Assembly (NCBI RefSeq): GCF_018837975.1
Contig: NZ_JAGSOY010000052.1
Coordinates: 1-33,632 of the forward strand
Direction: 5' to 3'
From: Zooshikella harenae
GTDB taxonomy: Bacteria; Pseudomonadota; Gammaproteobacteria; Pseudomonadales; Zooshikellaceae
Length of the DNA stretch: 33,632 nucleotides
Below, piece by piece: positions 16,999-27,136 of the stretch (position 1 is the first letter of the stretch; each line of letters begins with the position of its first letter). The position numbers and the translations under genes were made by a program. A model generated the notes under the pieces. It was not told the DNA's origin. It ran no database searches and saw nothing but the letters and a program-made list of their open reading frames with translations.

Positions 16999-17505
16999 AT
17001 GGTTATAAATGAAGTTGAGCAAGATCTTTCAGGTTTTGTAGGTAAGCATTTAATTTATACTTATGAAAACGGTTGGCAGTATGAAATTTATGTCAAGTCT
17101 GACAGAGTTTTTGACTACCGAATTCATAGCGGTATCGTGGGTGGACGTTGGGTGACGGACCAAGAGGCAAAGATACGCAAAATAGGTGATCAGATTTATA
17201 AAGTTTCTTGGGATGAGCCTACAGGCACGACTGTGAGCCTCACCGTAAATTTAGAGAAGCTTGAATTACATGGTGTTATTTTCTTTCCTCGGTGGGTAAT
17301 TAATGATCCACAAAAAACAGTTTGTTATCAAAATGATCATCTCAGTCTTATGCGTGAGTATCGAGATCAAGGGCCTACTTATCCTAAAGAGGTTATTGAT
17401 GAATTTGCCAAAATTACTTTTGTTGAAGAGTGTGGGCCTAATAACAACTCGGTGATTTGTTGTTCTCCCAGAGACTTACCAAAGGAGTTTCCATGTGTTA
17501 ATTAA
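16999..17505 (+). CDS. padC: Phenolic acid decarboxylase
   Basis: Decarboxylates p-coumaric, ferulic and caffeic acids to 4-vinylphenols, detoxifying plant phenolics without a cofactor. The 168-aa protein from MVINEVEQDLSGFVGK matches the small beta-barrel family over its full length. The catalytic residues of the Bacillus/Lactobacillus enzymes are present with constant offset: Tyr20 and Tyr22 (LIYTYENGW), Arg50 (IHSGIVGGRW) and Glu73 (SWDEPTGT). FFPRWV and CYQNDH are further family landmarks. I start at 16999 because GGAG lies about 7 bases upstream; an earlier ATG at 16960 adds 13 unconserved residues. It is divergent from a LysR gene and ends at a strong stem-loop, so it is a single-gene unit. 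Confidence 0.95.
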   Translation: MVINEVEQDLSGFVGKHLIYTYENGWQYEIYVKSDRVFDYRIHSGIVGGRWVTDQEAKIRKIGDQIYKVSWDEPTGTTVSLTVNLEKLELHGVIFFPRWVINDPQKTVCYQNDHLSLMREYRDQGPTYPKEVIDEFAKITFVEECGPNNNSVICCSPRDLPKEFPCVN

Positions 17506-17542
17506 CGGTGAGCACCTTACTAGGTACTCACCGTTAGTTTGT
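17503..17542 (+). terminator. Stem-loop terminator after padC
   Basis: TAACGGTGAG (17503-17512) pairs with CTCACCGTTA (17527-17536); the stem extends past one mismatch through ACCT/AGGT. The left arm overlaps the padC stop codon, and GTTTGTTAAT follows on the 3' side. Confidence 0.65.
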
Positions 17543-17743
17543 TAATATATACAACAATTATTTTATGTAACTGACTATAGGATGATTATCTTAGTAATAT
17601 TACTTTATTGTTAGACAGTTTTTGTTAAAAGAAATAATCACTATTTGTCAAACTTATTGTTTGTCGCTAAATTACTTACCCTTATTTGGTAGCCATGCTG
17701 GAATAACAGCGATATTATAACGGTCGTTTGAATAAGATTCGCC

Positions 17744-17791
17744 AAGTTTTCATGGGACTAAGTTTTCATGGGAGTAAGTTTTTATGAGATA
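17744..17791 (+). repeat. 16-bp tandem repeats upstream of the Ycf48-RND operon
   Basis: AAGTTTTCATGGGACT (17744-17759) is followed directly by AAGTTTTCATGGGAGT (17760-17775) and a degenerate third unit AAGTTTTTATGAGATA (17776-17791). The array ends about 80 bases before the start of the next gene and could be a binding array for a regulator. The rest of the 17543-17871 gap shows no gene. Confidence 0.6.
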
Positions 17792-17871
17792 TGTGTACCA
17801 ATAAACTGTGGTGTAGCCACATAGACATAGCTAAGACAATTATAAAAAAGACTGAAATAAGGGGTTGGCAT

Positions 17872-18924
17872 ATGCGAGTAGCCGATCAGGTAGGCACTAG
17901 TTTGAGTAAGCTCGGCCTGTCTAAAGTGTCTTGTATAGGGCTAACGGTGTGTTTACTGTTTGCTTTGATGATAACTGCCTTGCAAGCGAAAGAAAACAGT
18001 ATGAGCACACCTGTTGTGTTTGCAGAACCATCAGCATTAGCCCAACAAAAACTATTAATTGATGTGACAACTGTTGGACAAAGTGGCCGGTTGGTTGCGG
18101 TGGGTGACCGAGGACATATTCTTTATTCGGATGATAATGGCAATACTTGGCAGCAGGCCAAAGTACCCACCCGACAGTTGCTTACTGCTGTTTATTTTGT
18201 TTCTGCTAAACAAGGCTGGGCAGTGGGTCATGATGCATTGATTTTGGCGACAACAGATGGTGGCCAAACCTGGCAACAGCAATATAAAAACCTAACGACT
18301 GAAGCGCCTTTATTAGATGTATGGTTTAGCAGTGAGTTTGAAGGTTTTGCTGTGGGCGCTTATGGACAAATATTGCGTACCAGTAATGGTGGGAAAAGTT
18401 GGGAGGATTGGTCAGACCATATCGAAAATGAAGAAGAGTTTCACTTTAATAGCATTACTGGGCTTAAGGATAAGCGGGAGATGGTTATTGCTGGTGAAGC
18501 TGGGATTGTTTATTACTCTGATAATCAGGGGATGACATGGCAACGTCTTGAAAGCCCTTATGAAGGGTCATTGTTTGGTGTGATTGCTAATGGTACGCCA
18601 CATGGTTTTGTAGCTTTTGGTCTGCGAGGGCATGTATTTCGTTATGATGGTTCTTTAAATAGTTGGTCAACAATTCCTACTCATACCGAACAAAGTTTAT
18701 TTGGGGGTCAATATATTGTAGATGGTCGATTAGTGCTGGCTGGAAATGGTGGTGTTTGGCTAATAAGTCATGACTATGGTCAGCAGTTTAATTTACATAA
18801 GCAATCAGATAGGAAACTTGTGTCGGGTATTACAGAAACGGCTGATGGCAATTATATTTTGGTAGGGCAGGGGGGCATTGTAAAAAACATTCCCCAAGGA
18901 AATGATCTAGCAATACGCCCATAA
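17872..18924 (+). CDS. Ycf48/BNR-repeat periplasmic protein
   Basis: A 350-aa protein starting MRVADQVGTSLSKLG; AAGGGG sits 8 bases before this ATG, and the longer frame to 17791 lacks such a site. A hydrophobic segment at about 23-38 is a signal peptide or anchor with a long N-region. The rest is a beta-propeller with Asp-box-like repeats: SDDNGNTWQQ, TTDGGQTWQQ, TSNGGKSWED, SDNQGMTWQR. This is the Ycf48/Hcf136-like family, whose plant and cyanobacterial members help assemble photosystem II; in non-photosynthetic bacteria they typically precede an RND exporter gene, as here with a 27-base gap. A role as periplasmic partner of the exporter is inferred. Confidence 0.8.
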   Translation: MRVADQVGTSLSKLGLSKVSCIGLTVCLLFALMITALQAKENSMSTPVVFAEPSALAQQKLLIDVTTVGQSGRLVAVGDRGHILYSDDNGNTWQQAKVPTRQLLTAVYFVSAKQGWAVGHDALILATTDGGQTWQQQYKNLTTEAPLLDVWFSSEFEGFAVGAYGQILRTSNGGKSWEDWSDHIENEEEFHFNSITGLKDKREMVIAGEAGIVYYSDNQGMTWQRLESPYEGSLFGVIANGTPHGFVAFGLRGHVFRYDGSLNSWSTIPTHTEQSLFGGQYIVDGRLVLAGNGGVWLISHDYGQQFNLHKQSDRKLVSGITETADGNYILVGQGGIVKNIPQGNDLAIRP

Positions 18925-18951
18925 TTCTGGCCAACATTGGAGGACCCTGCT

Positions 18952-21333
18952 ATGTCTCCTGCAAATCATAAAGATTCTGAAGTAGTGTTAGAGCGTTTAT
19001 TTTTTAATAATCGTCTCTTTGTGTTATTGGTATTTGCGTTGGTTACGGTTTTTTTGGGTTATAAAATGACTCAAGTAAAACCAGAAACCAGCTTTATGAA
19101 AATGATTCCTACTGAACATCCTTTTATTCAAAATATGTTGAGAAATAAGGATGATTTGGAAAATTTGGGAAACTCAATTCGTATTTCAGTTGAAGCAAAA
19201 AAAGGTGATATTTTTTCTGCTGAGTACATGAGTACTTTACAAAAAATTACTGACGATGTTTTTTATCTGCCTGGTGTAAGCCGTTCTGGGCTGAAGTCGT
19301 TATGGACCCCTAATGTTCGCTGGATAGAGGTTACAGAAGATGGATTTGAGGGGGGGCCCGTTATTCCACAAAGCTATGATGGGACTAAAGACAGTTTAAA
19401 TCGCCTAAGAGAGAACATATTAAAATCAGGCCAAATAGGTCGTTTGGTGGCCAATGATTTTAAGTCGTCAATTATAGAGGTTCCGTTATTTGATCAAAAT
19501 CCTGAAACGGGTGAAGCCCTAGATTATGAAGCACTTTCAAAAGGGTTAGAACAGCAAATTCGGCAACGGTATAACTCAGATATTGTTGATATAAAAATTA
19601 TTGGTTTTGCCAAGAAAGTAGGTGATTTAATTGAAGGCATTGGTTCTATTACATACTTTTTTGCAATAGCCATTGGTATAACGTTAGTATTGTTGTTGAT
19701 TTATTCTGGATGTTTTAAAAGTGCTATTGTTCCTTTAGTTTGCTCTGTTATCGCGGTAGTCTGGCAGTTAGGTTTATTATCCAGTTTAGGTTATGGGTTA
19801 GATCCTTACTCAGTGCTTGTTCCTTTTTTAGTTTTCGCTATTGGCATCAGTCATGGAGTACAGATGGTTAATAGCATGGGGATTGAGTCATCTCTAGGTG
19901 CAGATCGTTTAACTGCGGCAAGGCGTACTTTCCGTGGACTCTATATACCAGGTATGCTCGCTTTGGTTTCTGATGCTATTGGCTTTTTGACGCTATGGGT
20001 AATTGAAATTGATGTAATTCGTGATTTAGCGGTTGCAGCTGGGATTGGCGTGGCAGTTATTATTTTTACGAATTTATTTTTGTTACCAATATTGCTGTCT
20101 TATATTGGTGTGAGCCAACGAGCTATTCGTAAAGTTCAGAAAAATCGGGAAAGGAAAACACGAAGCTGGGAATTATTATCGTACTTTTCACACCCTATTG
20201 TTGCACCTATTTCAATTGTGTTAGCGATTATTGGATTTAGCTTAGGACTGTATTGGAGTAAAGATTTAAAAATTGGCGACTTAGATCCAGGCGCACCAGA
20301 ATTACATCCTGATTCACGATATAACCAGGATAATGCATTTATTACTCACAATTATTCTACCAGTGCTGATGTTCTAGTGACGATGGTGGAAACCCCAAAA
20401 GAGCAGTGTTCGACTTATGCAACCATGTCAGCCATTGATCAATATATGTGGCGTATGGAAAATGTACCTGGGGTGCAGTCGGCTGTTTCATTAGTGACAG
20501 TTTCTAAGCTGTATATAAAGGGTACTAATGAAGGTAATCCAAAATGGCAGACCCTGGCTAGAAATCCTTATGTGTTAAATGCATCGATAGCCCAAGCTAG
20601 TCAATTGTTTAATACGGATTGTAGTTTGGCTCCAGTGATGGTGTTTTTGGATGATCATAAGGCCGAAACATTAGATCGGGTAGTAAATGCCACTGAAGCA
20701 TTTGCAGCAGAATATAATACGCCTGATTTACAGTTTATGTTAGCAGCTGGCAATGGTGGAATTGAGGCTGCAACGAATCAAGTTATCGAGTCTGCGCAAG
20801 ACAAGATGTTACTCTGGGTATACGGTGTTGTGAGTATTTTATGCTTACTTACGTTTCGGTCTTTGCGTGCAGTTGTTTGTATTATTATTCCTTTGGCGCT
20901 TACTTCAGTACTGTGCCAAGCTTTAATGGCATGGTTAGGGATAGGTATTAAGGTGGCAACTTTACCTGTTATTGCTTTAGGCGTGGGAATTGGTGTTGAT
21001 TACGGTATATATATTTATAGCCGCTTGGAAAGCTTTTTAAGGCAAGGTAAAAACTTACAAGAAGCTTATTATGCAACACTACGTACTACAGGTAAGGCGG
21101 TAAGTTTTACAGGTGTAACATTAGCGATTGGTGTAGGAACCTGGATTTGGTCACCGATTAAATTTCAAGCAGATATGGGGATTTTGCTCACGTTTATGTT
21201 CTTATGGAATATGTTTGGAGCACTTTGGTTATTACCTGCGCTAGCACGATTTTTTGTAAGACCTGAACGGCTTAGTACGGTTATTACGGTTGATACACAG
21301 CATGAGACAGATACTAAAAAAGCCGTAGCATAA
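18952..21333 (+). CDS. RND/MMPL-family exporter
   Basis: A 793-aa inner-membrane protein; GGAGG 8 bases upstream selects ATG 18952 over a TTG at 18937. It has the RND layout in two halves: a first transmembrane helix (about 24-40), a periplasmic domain, then five helices with the sterol-sensing-like stretch (VLVPFLVFAIGISHGVQMVNS), a second helix near 415, a second periplasmic domain and a final helical bundle containing GVGIGVDYGIYIYSRLESF. This matches the COG1033 lipid/hydrophobe exporters rather than AcrB-type pumps, which are longer. It is second in an operon with the Ycf48-like gene and ends at a clear terminator. Substrate unknown; energised by proton flow in the family. Confidence 0.85.
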   Translation: MSPANHKDSEVVLERLFFNNRLFVLLVFALVTVFLGYKMTQVKPETSFMKMIPTEHPFIQNMLRNKDDLENLGNSIRISVEAKKGDIFSAEYMSTLQKITDDVFYLPGVSRSGLKSLWTPNVRWIEVTEDGFEGGPVIPQSYDGTKDSLNRLRENILKSGQIGRLVANDFKSSIIEVPLFDQNPETGEALDYEALSKGLEQQIRQRYNSDIVDIKIIGFAKKVGDLIEGIGSITYFFAIAIGITLVLLLIYSGCFKSAIVPLVCSVIAVVWQLGLLSSLGYGLDPYSVLVPFLVFAIGISHGVQMVNSMGIESSLGADRLTAARRTFRGLYIPGMLALVSDAIGFLTLWVIEIDVIRDLAVAAGIGVAVIIFTNLFLLPILLSYIGVSQRAIRKVQKNRERKTRSWELLSYFSHPIVAPISIVLAIIGFSLGLYWSKDLKIGDLDPGAPELHPDSRYNQDNAFITHNYSTSADVLVTMVETPKEQCSTYATMSAIDQYMWRMENVPGVQSAVSLVTVSKLYIKGTNEGNPKWQTLARNPYVLNASIAQASQLFNTDCSLAPVMVFLDDHKAETLDRVVNATEAFAAEYNTPDLQFMLAAGNGGIEAATNQVIESAQDKMLLWVYGVVSILCLLTFRSLRAVVCIIIPLALTSVLCQALMAWLGIGIKVATLPVIALGVGIGVDYGIYIYSRLESFLRQGKNLQEAYYATLRTTGKAVSFTGVTLAIGVGTWIWSPIKFQADMGILLTFMFLWNMFGALWLLPALARFFVRPERLSTVITVDTQHETDTKKAVA

Positions 21334-21362
21334 TTTAGTATTTTGTTTAAAGTTTTAGGTAT

Positions 21363-21390
21363 AAAAAAACCCCAAAAATGGGGTTTTTTT
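21363..21390. terminator. Bidirectional rho-independent terminator
   Basis: A7-CCCC-AAAAAT-GGGG-T7 hairpin: a GC core with a T run on the plus strand and the same on the minus strand. It sits between the convergent ends of the RND gene (21333) and deoD (21405). Confidence 0.9.
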
Positions 21391-21404
21391 ATTTTGATTA
21401 CGTT

Positions 21405-22124
21405 TTATGCTTGATCACCAGCAATAATGGAATCCAATGCAAGTTCAATCATATTTTTAAAGGTAGTTTGGCGGTCTTCAGCAGATAATGCTTCGCCACG
21501 ACGAATATGATCACTCACTGTAAGAATAGCAAGAGCGTTAGCACCATACTCTGCAGCTACACCATATAGACCTGCGGCTTCCATCTCTACACCTAGTACA
21601 TTGTATTTTTCCATAGTATCAAAAGATGATGGGTCAGGTGTGTAGAATAAGTCTGCAGAGAAAATATTACCTACTCTTACAGGTAAATTCTTGGCTTTTG
21701 CTGTGACGTAAGCATTTTGCAGTAAGTCAAAGTTAGCAAGTGCAGCAAAATCATAATTCTTAAAACGAATACGGTTGACGTTAGAGTCAGTGCTTGCTCC
21801 CATACCAATAATGACATCTTGTAAATTAATGTCAGAGTGTATAGCTCCACAGCTACCGACACGAATAATGTTTTTAACATTATATTCAGTAATTAATTCT
21901 TTTGCATAAATGGATATTGAAGGAATACCCATGCCTGATCCCATTACTGAAATACGACGGCCTTTGTAAGTGCCAGTATAGCCAAACATATTACGTACAT
22001 CAGTAACAAGTTCAGCGTTTTCTAAGAAGTTTTCAGCAATAAATTTAGCGCGTAGAGGATCACCTGGCATTAAAACTGTATCAGCAAAAGCACCTTCTTT
22101 AGCATTAATGTGTGGTGTTGGCAT
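21405..22124 (-). CDS. deoD: Purine nucleoside phosphorylase, DeoD type
   Basis: Splits purine (deoxy)nucleosides with phosphate into base and (deoxy)ribose-1-phosphate in the cytosol; hexameric in the family. The 239-aa protein aligns over its whole length with the E. coli enzyme: [71 protein letters not shown] and TVSDHI with the catalytic Asp. GAGGTAAAG precedes the ATG. It is last in the deoC-deoA-deoB-deoD operon, 16 bases after deoB, and ends at a bidirectional terminator. Confidence 0.97.
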   Translation of the reverse strand: MPTPHINAKEGAFADTVLMPGDPLRAKFIAENFLENAELVTDVRNMFGYTGTYKGRRISVMGSGMGIPSISIYAKELITEYNVKNIIRVGSCGAIHSDINLQDVIIGMGASTDSNVNRIRFKNYDFAALANFDLLQNAYVTAKAKNLPVRVGNIFSADLFYTPDPSSFDTMEKYNVLGVEMEAAGLYGVAAEYGANALAILTVSDHIRRGEALSAEDRQTTFKNMIELALDSIIAGDQA

Positions 22125-22140
22125 AACTACTTTACCTCAA

Positions 22141-23361
22141 TTAATTAAGAAAAGATGTTCCGTAATCCATTGGTTCTAAAGAAAAATAAGACGCGAGGCT
22201 TTGGCCAATGTCGGCGAAAGTTTCTCGACCACCTAATGAACCAGGATTAACCGATTTACCATAAACAAGTACAGGTATGTGCTCGCGTGTATGATCTGAA
22301 CCAGGCCAAGTAGGGTCACAACCGTGATCTGCAGTGATAATAAGTACATCATCATCTTGCATAATATTTAGCAACTCAGGTAAGCGTTTATCGAAATATT
22401 CTAGCGCTTTGGCATAACCTGCTGTATCACGACGGTGGCCGTATGATGAATCAAAATCTACAAAGTTTGTGAAAACAATACTTTGATCTGAAGCTTGATT
22501 GATTTCAGTTAAAGTGGCATCAAATAATGCTTCAAGACCAGTCGCTTTCACTTTGTGGGTAATACCCTGGTGAGCAAATATATCAGCTATTTTGCCTACA
22601 CTGACAACGTCTCCACCTTTTGCAGCTAATTTATCGAGAATAGTCGCTGCGGGGGGGGGGACTGCATAATCACGACGATTACCTGTACGTTGAAATTCAT
22701 CAGGTGAGTTTCCAACAAAGGGGCGCGCGATAATACGACCAATATTGTATGTATCACAAAGCTTGCGGGCTATAAGGCAAAGTTCATAAAGACGTTCTAG
22801 GCCAAAGCTTTCTTCGTGACAAGCGATTTGAAATACACTGTCAGCAGAAGTATAAACAATTGGTTTGCCTGTTTGACGGTGCTCTTCGCCTAAGTTTTTG
22901 ATGATTTCAGTACCTGATGCATGACAGTTGCCTAAAATACCTGGTACTTTGGCTTCAGCGATAAACTCATCCAGTAACTCTTGAGGGAAACTATTTTCCT
23001 TAGGTTCGAAATAGCCCCAATCATAGAGTACAGGCACACCAGCTATTTCCCAGTGACCACTAGGCGTGTCTTTACCACTGCTAAGTTCTTTTGCGTAACC
23101 ATAGGCTCCCGTAATATCAACTTGGGTTTCTACGGCTTGAGGAAATGTACCAGCACTTTCTTGTGCTGCATGCATTAAACCCAGTCGTGACAAGTTGGGT
23201 AATTTAAGAGGGCCTGAACGACCCTCAATTTCAGCCTGACCAGTTGCACAGGCTGCTGCAATATGACCTAAGGTATTGGCACCCGTATCGCCGAACTTAT
23301 CAGCGTCTTCTGTTGCCCCAATACCAAAAGAATCAAGAACCAGAATAATGGCTCGTTTCAT
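22141..23361 (-). CDS. deoB: Phosphopentomutase
   Basis: Converts (deoxy)ribose-1-phosphate to the 5-phosphate, linking the phosphorylases to DeoC or the pentose phosphate pathway. The 406-aa length fits the alkaline-phosphatase-superfamily mutase. Metal-binding and active-site motifs are visible: [25 protein letters not shown] at the N-terminus, [12 protein letters not shown], and [19 protein letters not shown] near the end. AGGAG is placed well before the ATG. A run of ten C bases on the coding strand (plus-strand G10 at 22651-22660) encodes the end of Val and three prolines in YAVPPPAA, at a position where the E. coli enzyme has AVEPPAP. The frame is intact in this sequence. Confidence 0.97.
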   Translation of the reverse strand: MKRAIILVLDSFGIGATEDADKFGDTGANTLGHIAAACATGQAEIEGRSGPLKLPNLSRLGLMHAAQESAGTFPQAVETQVDITGAYGYAKELSSGKDTPSGHWEIAGVPVLYDWGYFEPKENSFPQELLDEFIAEAKVPGILGNCHASGTEIIKNLGEEHRQTGKPIVYTSADSVFQIACHEESFGLERLYELCLIARKLCDTYNIGRIIARPFVGNSPDEFQRTGNRRDYAVPPPAATILDKLAAKGGDVVSVGKIADIFAHQGITHKVKATGLEALFDATLTEINQASDQSIVFTNFVDFDSSYGHRRDTAGYAKALEYFDKRLPELLNIMQDDDVLIITADHGCDPTWPGSDHTREHIPVLVYGKSVNPGSLGGRETFADIGQSLASYFSLEPMDYGTSFLN

Positions 23362-23379
23362 GAGTGCATCTCCTACTGC

Positions 23380-24714
23380 TTAGCTCACATCCTCCTTCGT
23401 AATACGTTCGTACACGCAAGGGTTTGCTGCTGGGCGCTGATCACTAATGGTGATAGCGTTAATAATTTGCTCCTGAACTTCAGCAAACTGGACTTCGTTG
23501 CGTGCATGCACCGTAATTAGAGGTGTTTGCGTATCGACTTGATTGCCTAATTGACAAATATCTGTCAGTCCAACGGCATAGTCAATAGTATCTGTGGGTC
23601 TTTGACGTCCACCACCGAGTTTAACGACAGCTAAACCTAGTGCTCGGGTGTCCATCGCTGAGACGTAGCCTGATATTGGCGCGTAAATTGGTTTAACAAC
23701 CTCTGCTTTTTCAAGGTAATTGTCATAATTTTCTACAAAGTCTGCAGGTCCACCCAGGCTAGTGACCATTTTGCCGAAAATTTCTGCTGCTTGGCCATTA
23801 TCCAGGCAAGTGTTCAGTTTACTACGGGCTTCGTCCAAGTTGGCGGCTAATTTTGAGAGTACTAAGAGTTCTGCACACTGCTCAATGGTAACTTCATGCA
23901 GCCGAGGGTTACGATATTCGCCTGTTAGATATTTAACTGCTTCACGTACTTCAACAGCATTTCCTGCTGAACTTGCTAAACACTCATTCATGTCAGTGAG
24001 AAGCGCTGAAGTGGCAGTGCCTGCTCCATTAGCAACGGCAACAATACTTTCAGCCAGTGCTTTAGAGTCTTCATAAGTAGGCATAAAAGCACCAGAGCCC
24101 ACTTTAACATCCATGATTAATGCTTCTAAGCCAGCAGCTAGTTTTTTAGAAAGGATTGAAGCTGTAATTAAATGAATAGATTCTACGGTACCAGTAACAT
24201 CTCGGATGGAATAAAAGCGCTTATCTGCTGGAGCGAGGTCTGCAGTTTGACCAATAATGGCGACACCAACGTCTTTCACTGTTTTTCTGAACAGTGCATT
24301 GTCTGGACAGGTTTGGTAGCCAGGAATGCTGTCAAACTTGTCTAATGTGCCACCAGTGTGACCTAAGCCTCGTCCAGAAATCATAGGTACATACCCACCA
24401 CATGCTGCGAGCATTGGGCCTAGCATTAGGCTTACAACATCACCCACTCCGCCAGTAGAGTGCTTATCTATAATGGGTCCTGGTAGGTTTAAATCATCCC
24501 AGCTTAGTACTGTACCTGAGTTACGCATTGCTAAGGTGAGTGCCACACGTTCATCCATGGTCATTCCATTAAAGAAGATAGCCATGGCTAAGGCAGATAT
24601 TTGGCCTTCTGATACGTTACCATTGGTGATGCCACTAACAAAAAAATCAATTTCAGCTTTGCTTAGTATCTGGCCATCACGCTTACGACGGATAATTTCT
24701 TGAGGTAAAAACAT
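23380..24714 (-). CDS. deoA: Thymidine phosphorylase
   Basis: Phosphorolyses thymidine and deoxyuridine to the base and deoxyribose-1-phosphate; dimeric cytosolic enzyme. The 444-aa length matches E. coli DeoA. Key motifs: [17 protein letters not shown] (phosphate-binding), [29 protein letters not shown], and [11 protein letters not shown]. The start lies 2 bases after the deoC stop, with the ribosome-binding AAGG inside the end of deoC, so it is translationally coupled. deoB follows after 18 bases. Confidence 0.97.
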   Translation of the reverse strand: MFLPQEIIRRKRDGQILSKAEIDFFVSGITNGNVSEGQISALAMAIFFNGMTMDERVALTLAMRNSGTVLSWDDLNLPGPIIDKHSTGGVGDVVSLMLGPMLAACGGYVPMISGRGLGHTGGTLDKFDSIPGYQTCPDNALFRKTVKDVGVAIIGQTADLAPADKRFYSIRDVTGTVESIHLITASILSKKLAAGLEALIMDVKVGSGAFMPTYEDSKALAESIVAVANGAGTATSALLTDMNECLASSAGNAVEVREAVKYLTGEYRNPRLHEVTIEQCAELLVLSKLAANLDEARSKLNTCLDNGQAAEIFGKMVTSLGGPADFVENYDNYLEKAEVVKPIYAPISGYVSAMDTRALGLAVVKLGGGRQRPTDTIDYAVGLTDICQLGNQVDTQTPLITVHARNEVQFAEVQEQIINAITISDQRPAANPCVYERITKEDVS

Positions 24715-24716
24715 AA

Positions 24717-25490
24717 TTAATAACCTTTTGACTCAGTGGGTTGCTCACCGTGACCTAATGTGTGAAGTAAACTTGCAAGTAAGCTACTGGCGCCGAAACG
24801 GAAGTGTTCAGGTGTTACCCAGTCTTTACCCATTATTTGTTCTGCAAGAGCAATATACTCAGCAGCTTGAGCTGCGTCTTTAACACCACCGGCAGCCTTA
24901 AAACCACAGTTTTTACCTGATTCTTTAATGGCTATGAGCATCACTTCAGATGCTTCAAGAGTGGCATTGACAGGTACTTTACCTGTTGATGTTTTAATAA
25001 AGTCAGCTCCAGCATTTATAGAAATCTCGCTGGCTTTTTTAATTAGAGCTGAGTCTTTCAACTCACCACTTTCAATGATGACTTTAAGTAAGGTTTTTGA
25101 TCCACATGCTTTTTTGCAAGCAGCAACTAAGTCATGGCCAACTTGCTCATTGCCTGCAATTAAAGCTTTATATGGGAATACAACATCAACTTCATCTGCA
25201 CCATAAGCAATTGCTGCAGCCGTTTCTTTTAAGGCAATTTCAATATCGTCATCACCTGCAGGGAAGTTGGTAACAGTTGCTATTTTGATAGCGTCTGCCT
25301 TGAGTGACTTTAATGTTTTAGCGGCTATAGGGATAAAGCGAGGATAAATGCAAATAGCCGCTGTGTTACCAACAGGCGTTTTGGCTGATTGACACAGTGT
25401 GATGATTTTTTCATGAGTGTCATCATCATTAAGTGTCGTCAGATCCATGAGTTGAAGTGCACGTAATGCAGCGTCTTTAATATTTTCCAT
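24717..25490 (-). CDS. deoC: Deoxyribose-phosphate aldolase
   Basis: Cleaves 2-deoxyribose-5-phosphate to acetaldehyde and glyceraldehyde-3-phosphate through a Schiff base. The 257-aa protein from [12 protein letters not shown] is of the E. coli (class II DeoC) type. FIKTSTGK carries the Schiff-base lysine and [12 protein letters not shown] the second active-site lysine; [11 protein letters not shown] holds the conserved Asp. A GTG three codons upstream (25499) is a possible start; I prefer the ATG. It opens the deo block; nupC ends 232 bases upstream on the same strand with a stem-loop between, so a separate deo promoter in 25500-25677 is likely. Confidence 0.96.
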   Translation of the reverse strand: MENIKDAALRALQLMDLTTLNDDDTHEKIITLCQSAKTPVGNTAAICIYPRFIPIAAKTLKSLKADAIKIATVTNFPAGDDDIEIALKETAAAIAYGADEVDVVFPYKALIAGNEQVGHDLVAACKKACGSKTLLKVIIESGELKDSALIKKASEISINAGADFIKTSTGKVPVNATLEASEVMLIAIKESGKNCGFKAAGGVKDAAQAAEYIALAEQIMGKDWVTPEHFRFGASSLLASLLHTLGHGEQPTESKGY

Positions 25491-25677
25491 AAGTCTCACT
25501 CATTAAAAACCTTTTTGGACGTAATGCCAGAGAAAAAGGAGGTTAAAATATCACTATTTATAACAGTTAGTTTCTAATGCGAAAAAAGCCTTAATGTAAA
25601 CAATAGCAAAAGAAAAAAGTCTCGAAATAAAATGAAGCTTTTTGCATGATTACAAAAATCACAGGCTTTTTAGAATG

Positions 25678-25704
25678 GCAACACCTACTAGAAGTAGGTG
25701 TTGC
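25678..25704 (-). terminator. Stem-loop between nupC and deoC
   Basis: GCAACACCTACT and AGTAGGTGTTGC form a perfect 12-bp stem with a 3-nt loop, 18 bases past the nupC stop in the direction of transcription. No T run follows, so it could attenuate rather than end transcription into deoC. The rest of the 25491-25722 gap is AT-rich with no clear operator. Confidence 0.55.
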
Positions 25705-25722
25705 TGGACTGGGCAATTATGC

Positions 25723-26958
25723 TTAAAGCATGAAGAATAAGCCGGCCAAGGTCGCACTCATCAAGTTTGATAAAGTACCAGCGGCAACAGCTTTTAACCC
25801 TAAGCGAGCAATATCAGGACGACGGTTAGGTGCCATTGCACCAAGGCCTCCTAACAAGATAGCAATAGAGGATAGATTGGCAAAGCCACACAATGCAAAG
25901 TTGGCAATTACCTGACCTTGTGCTGTTAGGTCACCTGCTTTAATAAGTTCGCCATAAGACATAAAGGCAACAAATTCATTGGCAATTATTTTTTGACCAA
26001 TAAGAGAAGCTACCTGAGTTATATCTGCTGCAGGTGTACCAATAATGAAGGCAATTGGATAGAATACCCAGCCTAAAATTTTCTCAATGGTTAAATCTGA
26101 CATACCAAAGATTTCACCAACACCACCAGTAATACCATTAAGAACTGCGATTAAACTAATAAAAGCAATCAGCATTGCACCAACGTTAACACACAACTTA
26201 AGACCATTAGATGCACCAACAGCTGCAGCATCAATCACATTTACAGGTTGATCTGGGTCTTCGTCGATAGCACTTTGGATGTCTTGGTGTGGTTCTTCAA
26301 CTTCAGGCTTAATAATCTTAGCCATGAGTAGACCACCTGGAGCAGACATAAAACAGGCGGCTAACAGGAATTTAAGATCACCACCCATGCTGACATAACC
26401 AAATAGTACAGTACCTGCAACAGATGCTAGGCCTCCTACCATAATGGCAAATAATTCAGACTGAGTCATACGTGAAATAAATGGACGAACAAGCAAGGGG
26501 GCTTCTGTTTGCCCGACAAAAACGTTTGCTGTGGCAGAGAGAGACTCGGAGCGGCTGGTGCCAAGTAACTTCTGTATTCCACCACCAATTACACGAATCA
26601 CTAATTGCATGATGCCCATGTGATATAGCACAGCAATTAAAGATGAGAAGAAGATGATTACAGGTAAGACTTTGATCGCAAATAAAAAGCCCCAGTCGCC
26701 AGCCCCAGGATTGATTAAACTGCCAAATAAAAATCCGATACCTGCATCTGCATAACTAAAGAGTTTACTGACGCCACTTGCAAGAGCTTCGACCGCAGCT
26801 CGGCCAGCATCAAAATAAAGTGCAAAAGCACCTAAACCTGCTTGGAGAAAGAATGCACCTGCAACAGTGCGTGGATTAATAGCTTTTTTATTGTCTGAGA
26901 GTAGGAAAGCTATTCCGAGTAGGGTAACGATCCCTAATAGACTGATTAATATTTCCAT
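25723..26958 (-). CDS. nupC: NupC-type concentrative nucleoside transporter
   Basis: Imports nucleosides with protons or sodium (CNT family), feeding the deo enzymes downstream. I start at MEILISLLGIVTLLGIAFLLS (26958; 411 aa), which fits NupC; the longer frame to 26997 adds unconserved residues. Family motifs: GLGAFALYFDAGR, VFVGQTEAPLLVRPFI (substrate-binding GQTEAPL), SVAGTVLFGYVSMG, and AANVFVG-type serine/threonine helices; near the end GTPAADITQVASLIGQKIIANEFVAF. About 8-10 membrane helices. It is on the same strand as cdd upstream and deoC downstream. Confidence 0.93.
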   Translation of the reverse strand: MEILISLLGIVTLLGIAFLLSDNKKAINPRTVAGAFFLQAGLGAFALYFDAGRAAVEALASGVSKLFSYADAGIGFLFGSLINPGAGDWGFLFAIKVLPVIIFFSSLIAVLYHMGIMQLVIRVIGGGIQKLLGTSRSESLSATANVFVGQTEAPLLVRPFISRMTQSELFAIMVGGLASVAGTVLFGYVSMGGDLKFLLAACFMSAPGGLLMAKIIKPEVEEPHQDIQSAIDEDPDQPVNVIDAAAVGASNGLKLCVNVGAMLIAFISLIAVLNGITGGVGEIFGMSDLTIEKILGWVFYPIAFIIGTPAADITQVASLIGQKIIANEFVAFMSYGELIKAGDLTAQGQVIANFALCGFANLSSIAILLGGLGAMAPNRRPDIARLGLKAVAAGTLSNLMSATLAGLFFML

Positions 26959-27136
26959 GGAGCATAAACCTCTTACTGCTTTAATATTATTTGGCACCGA
27001 TTATTACAAATCGAAAAAAACTATAGAAGTAATTTTATTTACTTTTTTATCTCTGCTTAACCTGGGTCAATTTACATTTTTTAGGGCAATAAAAGCGATA
27101 GCAACCATATAAAAATTGGTAACCCAACCTTAAATC

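Noticed and set aside
25640-25665. Possible CRP-like site (TGATTACAAAAATCACA) before deoC
   Set aside because: Only the right half (TCACA) matches the TGTGA-N6-TCACA consensus, and the spacing is off by one; not enough to call an operator.
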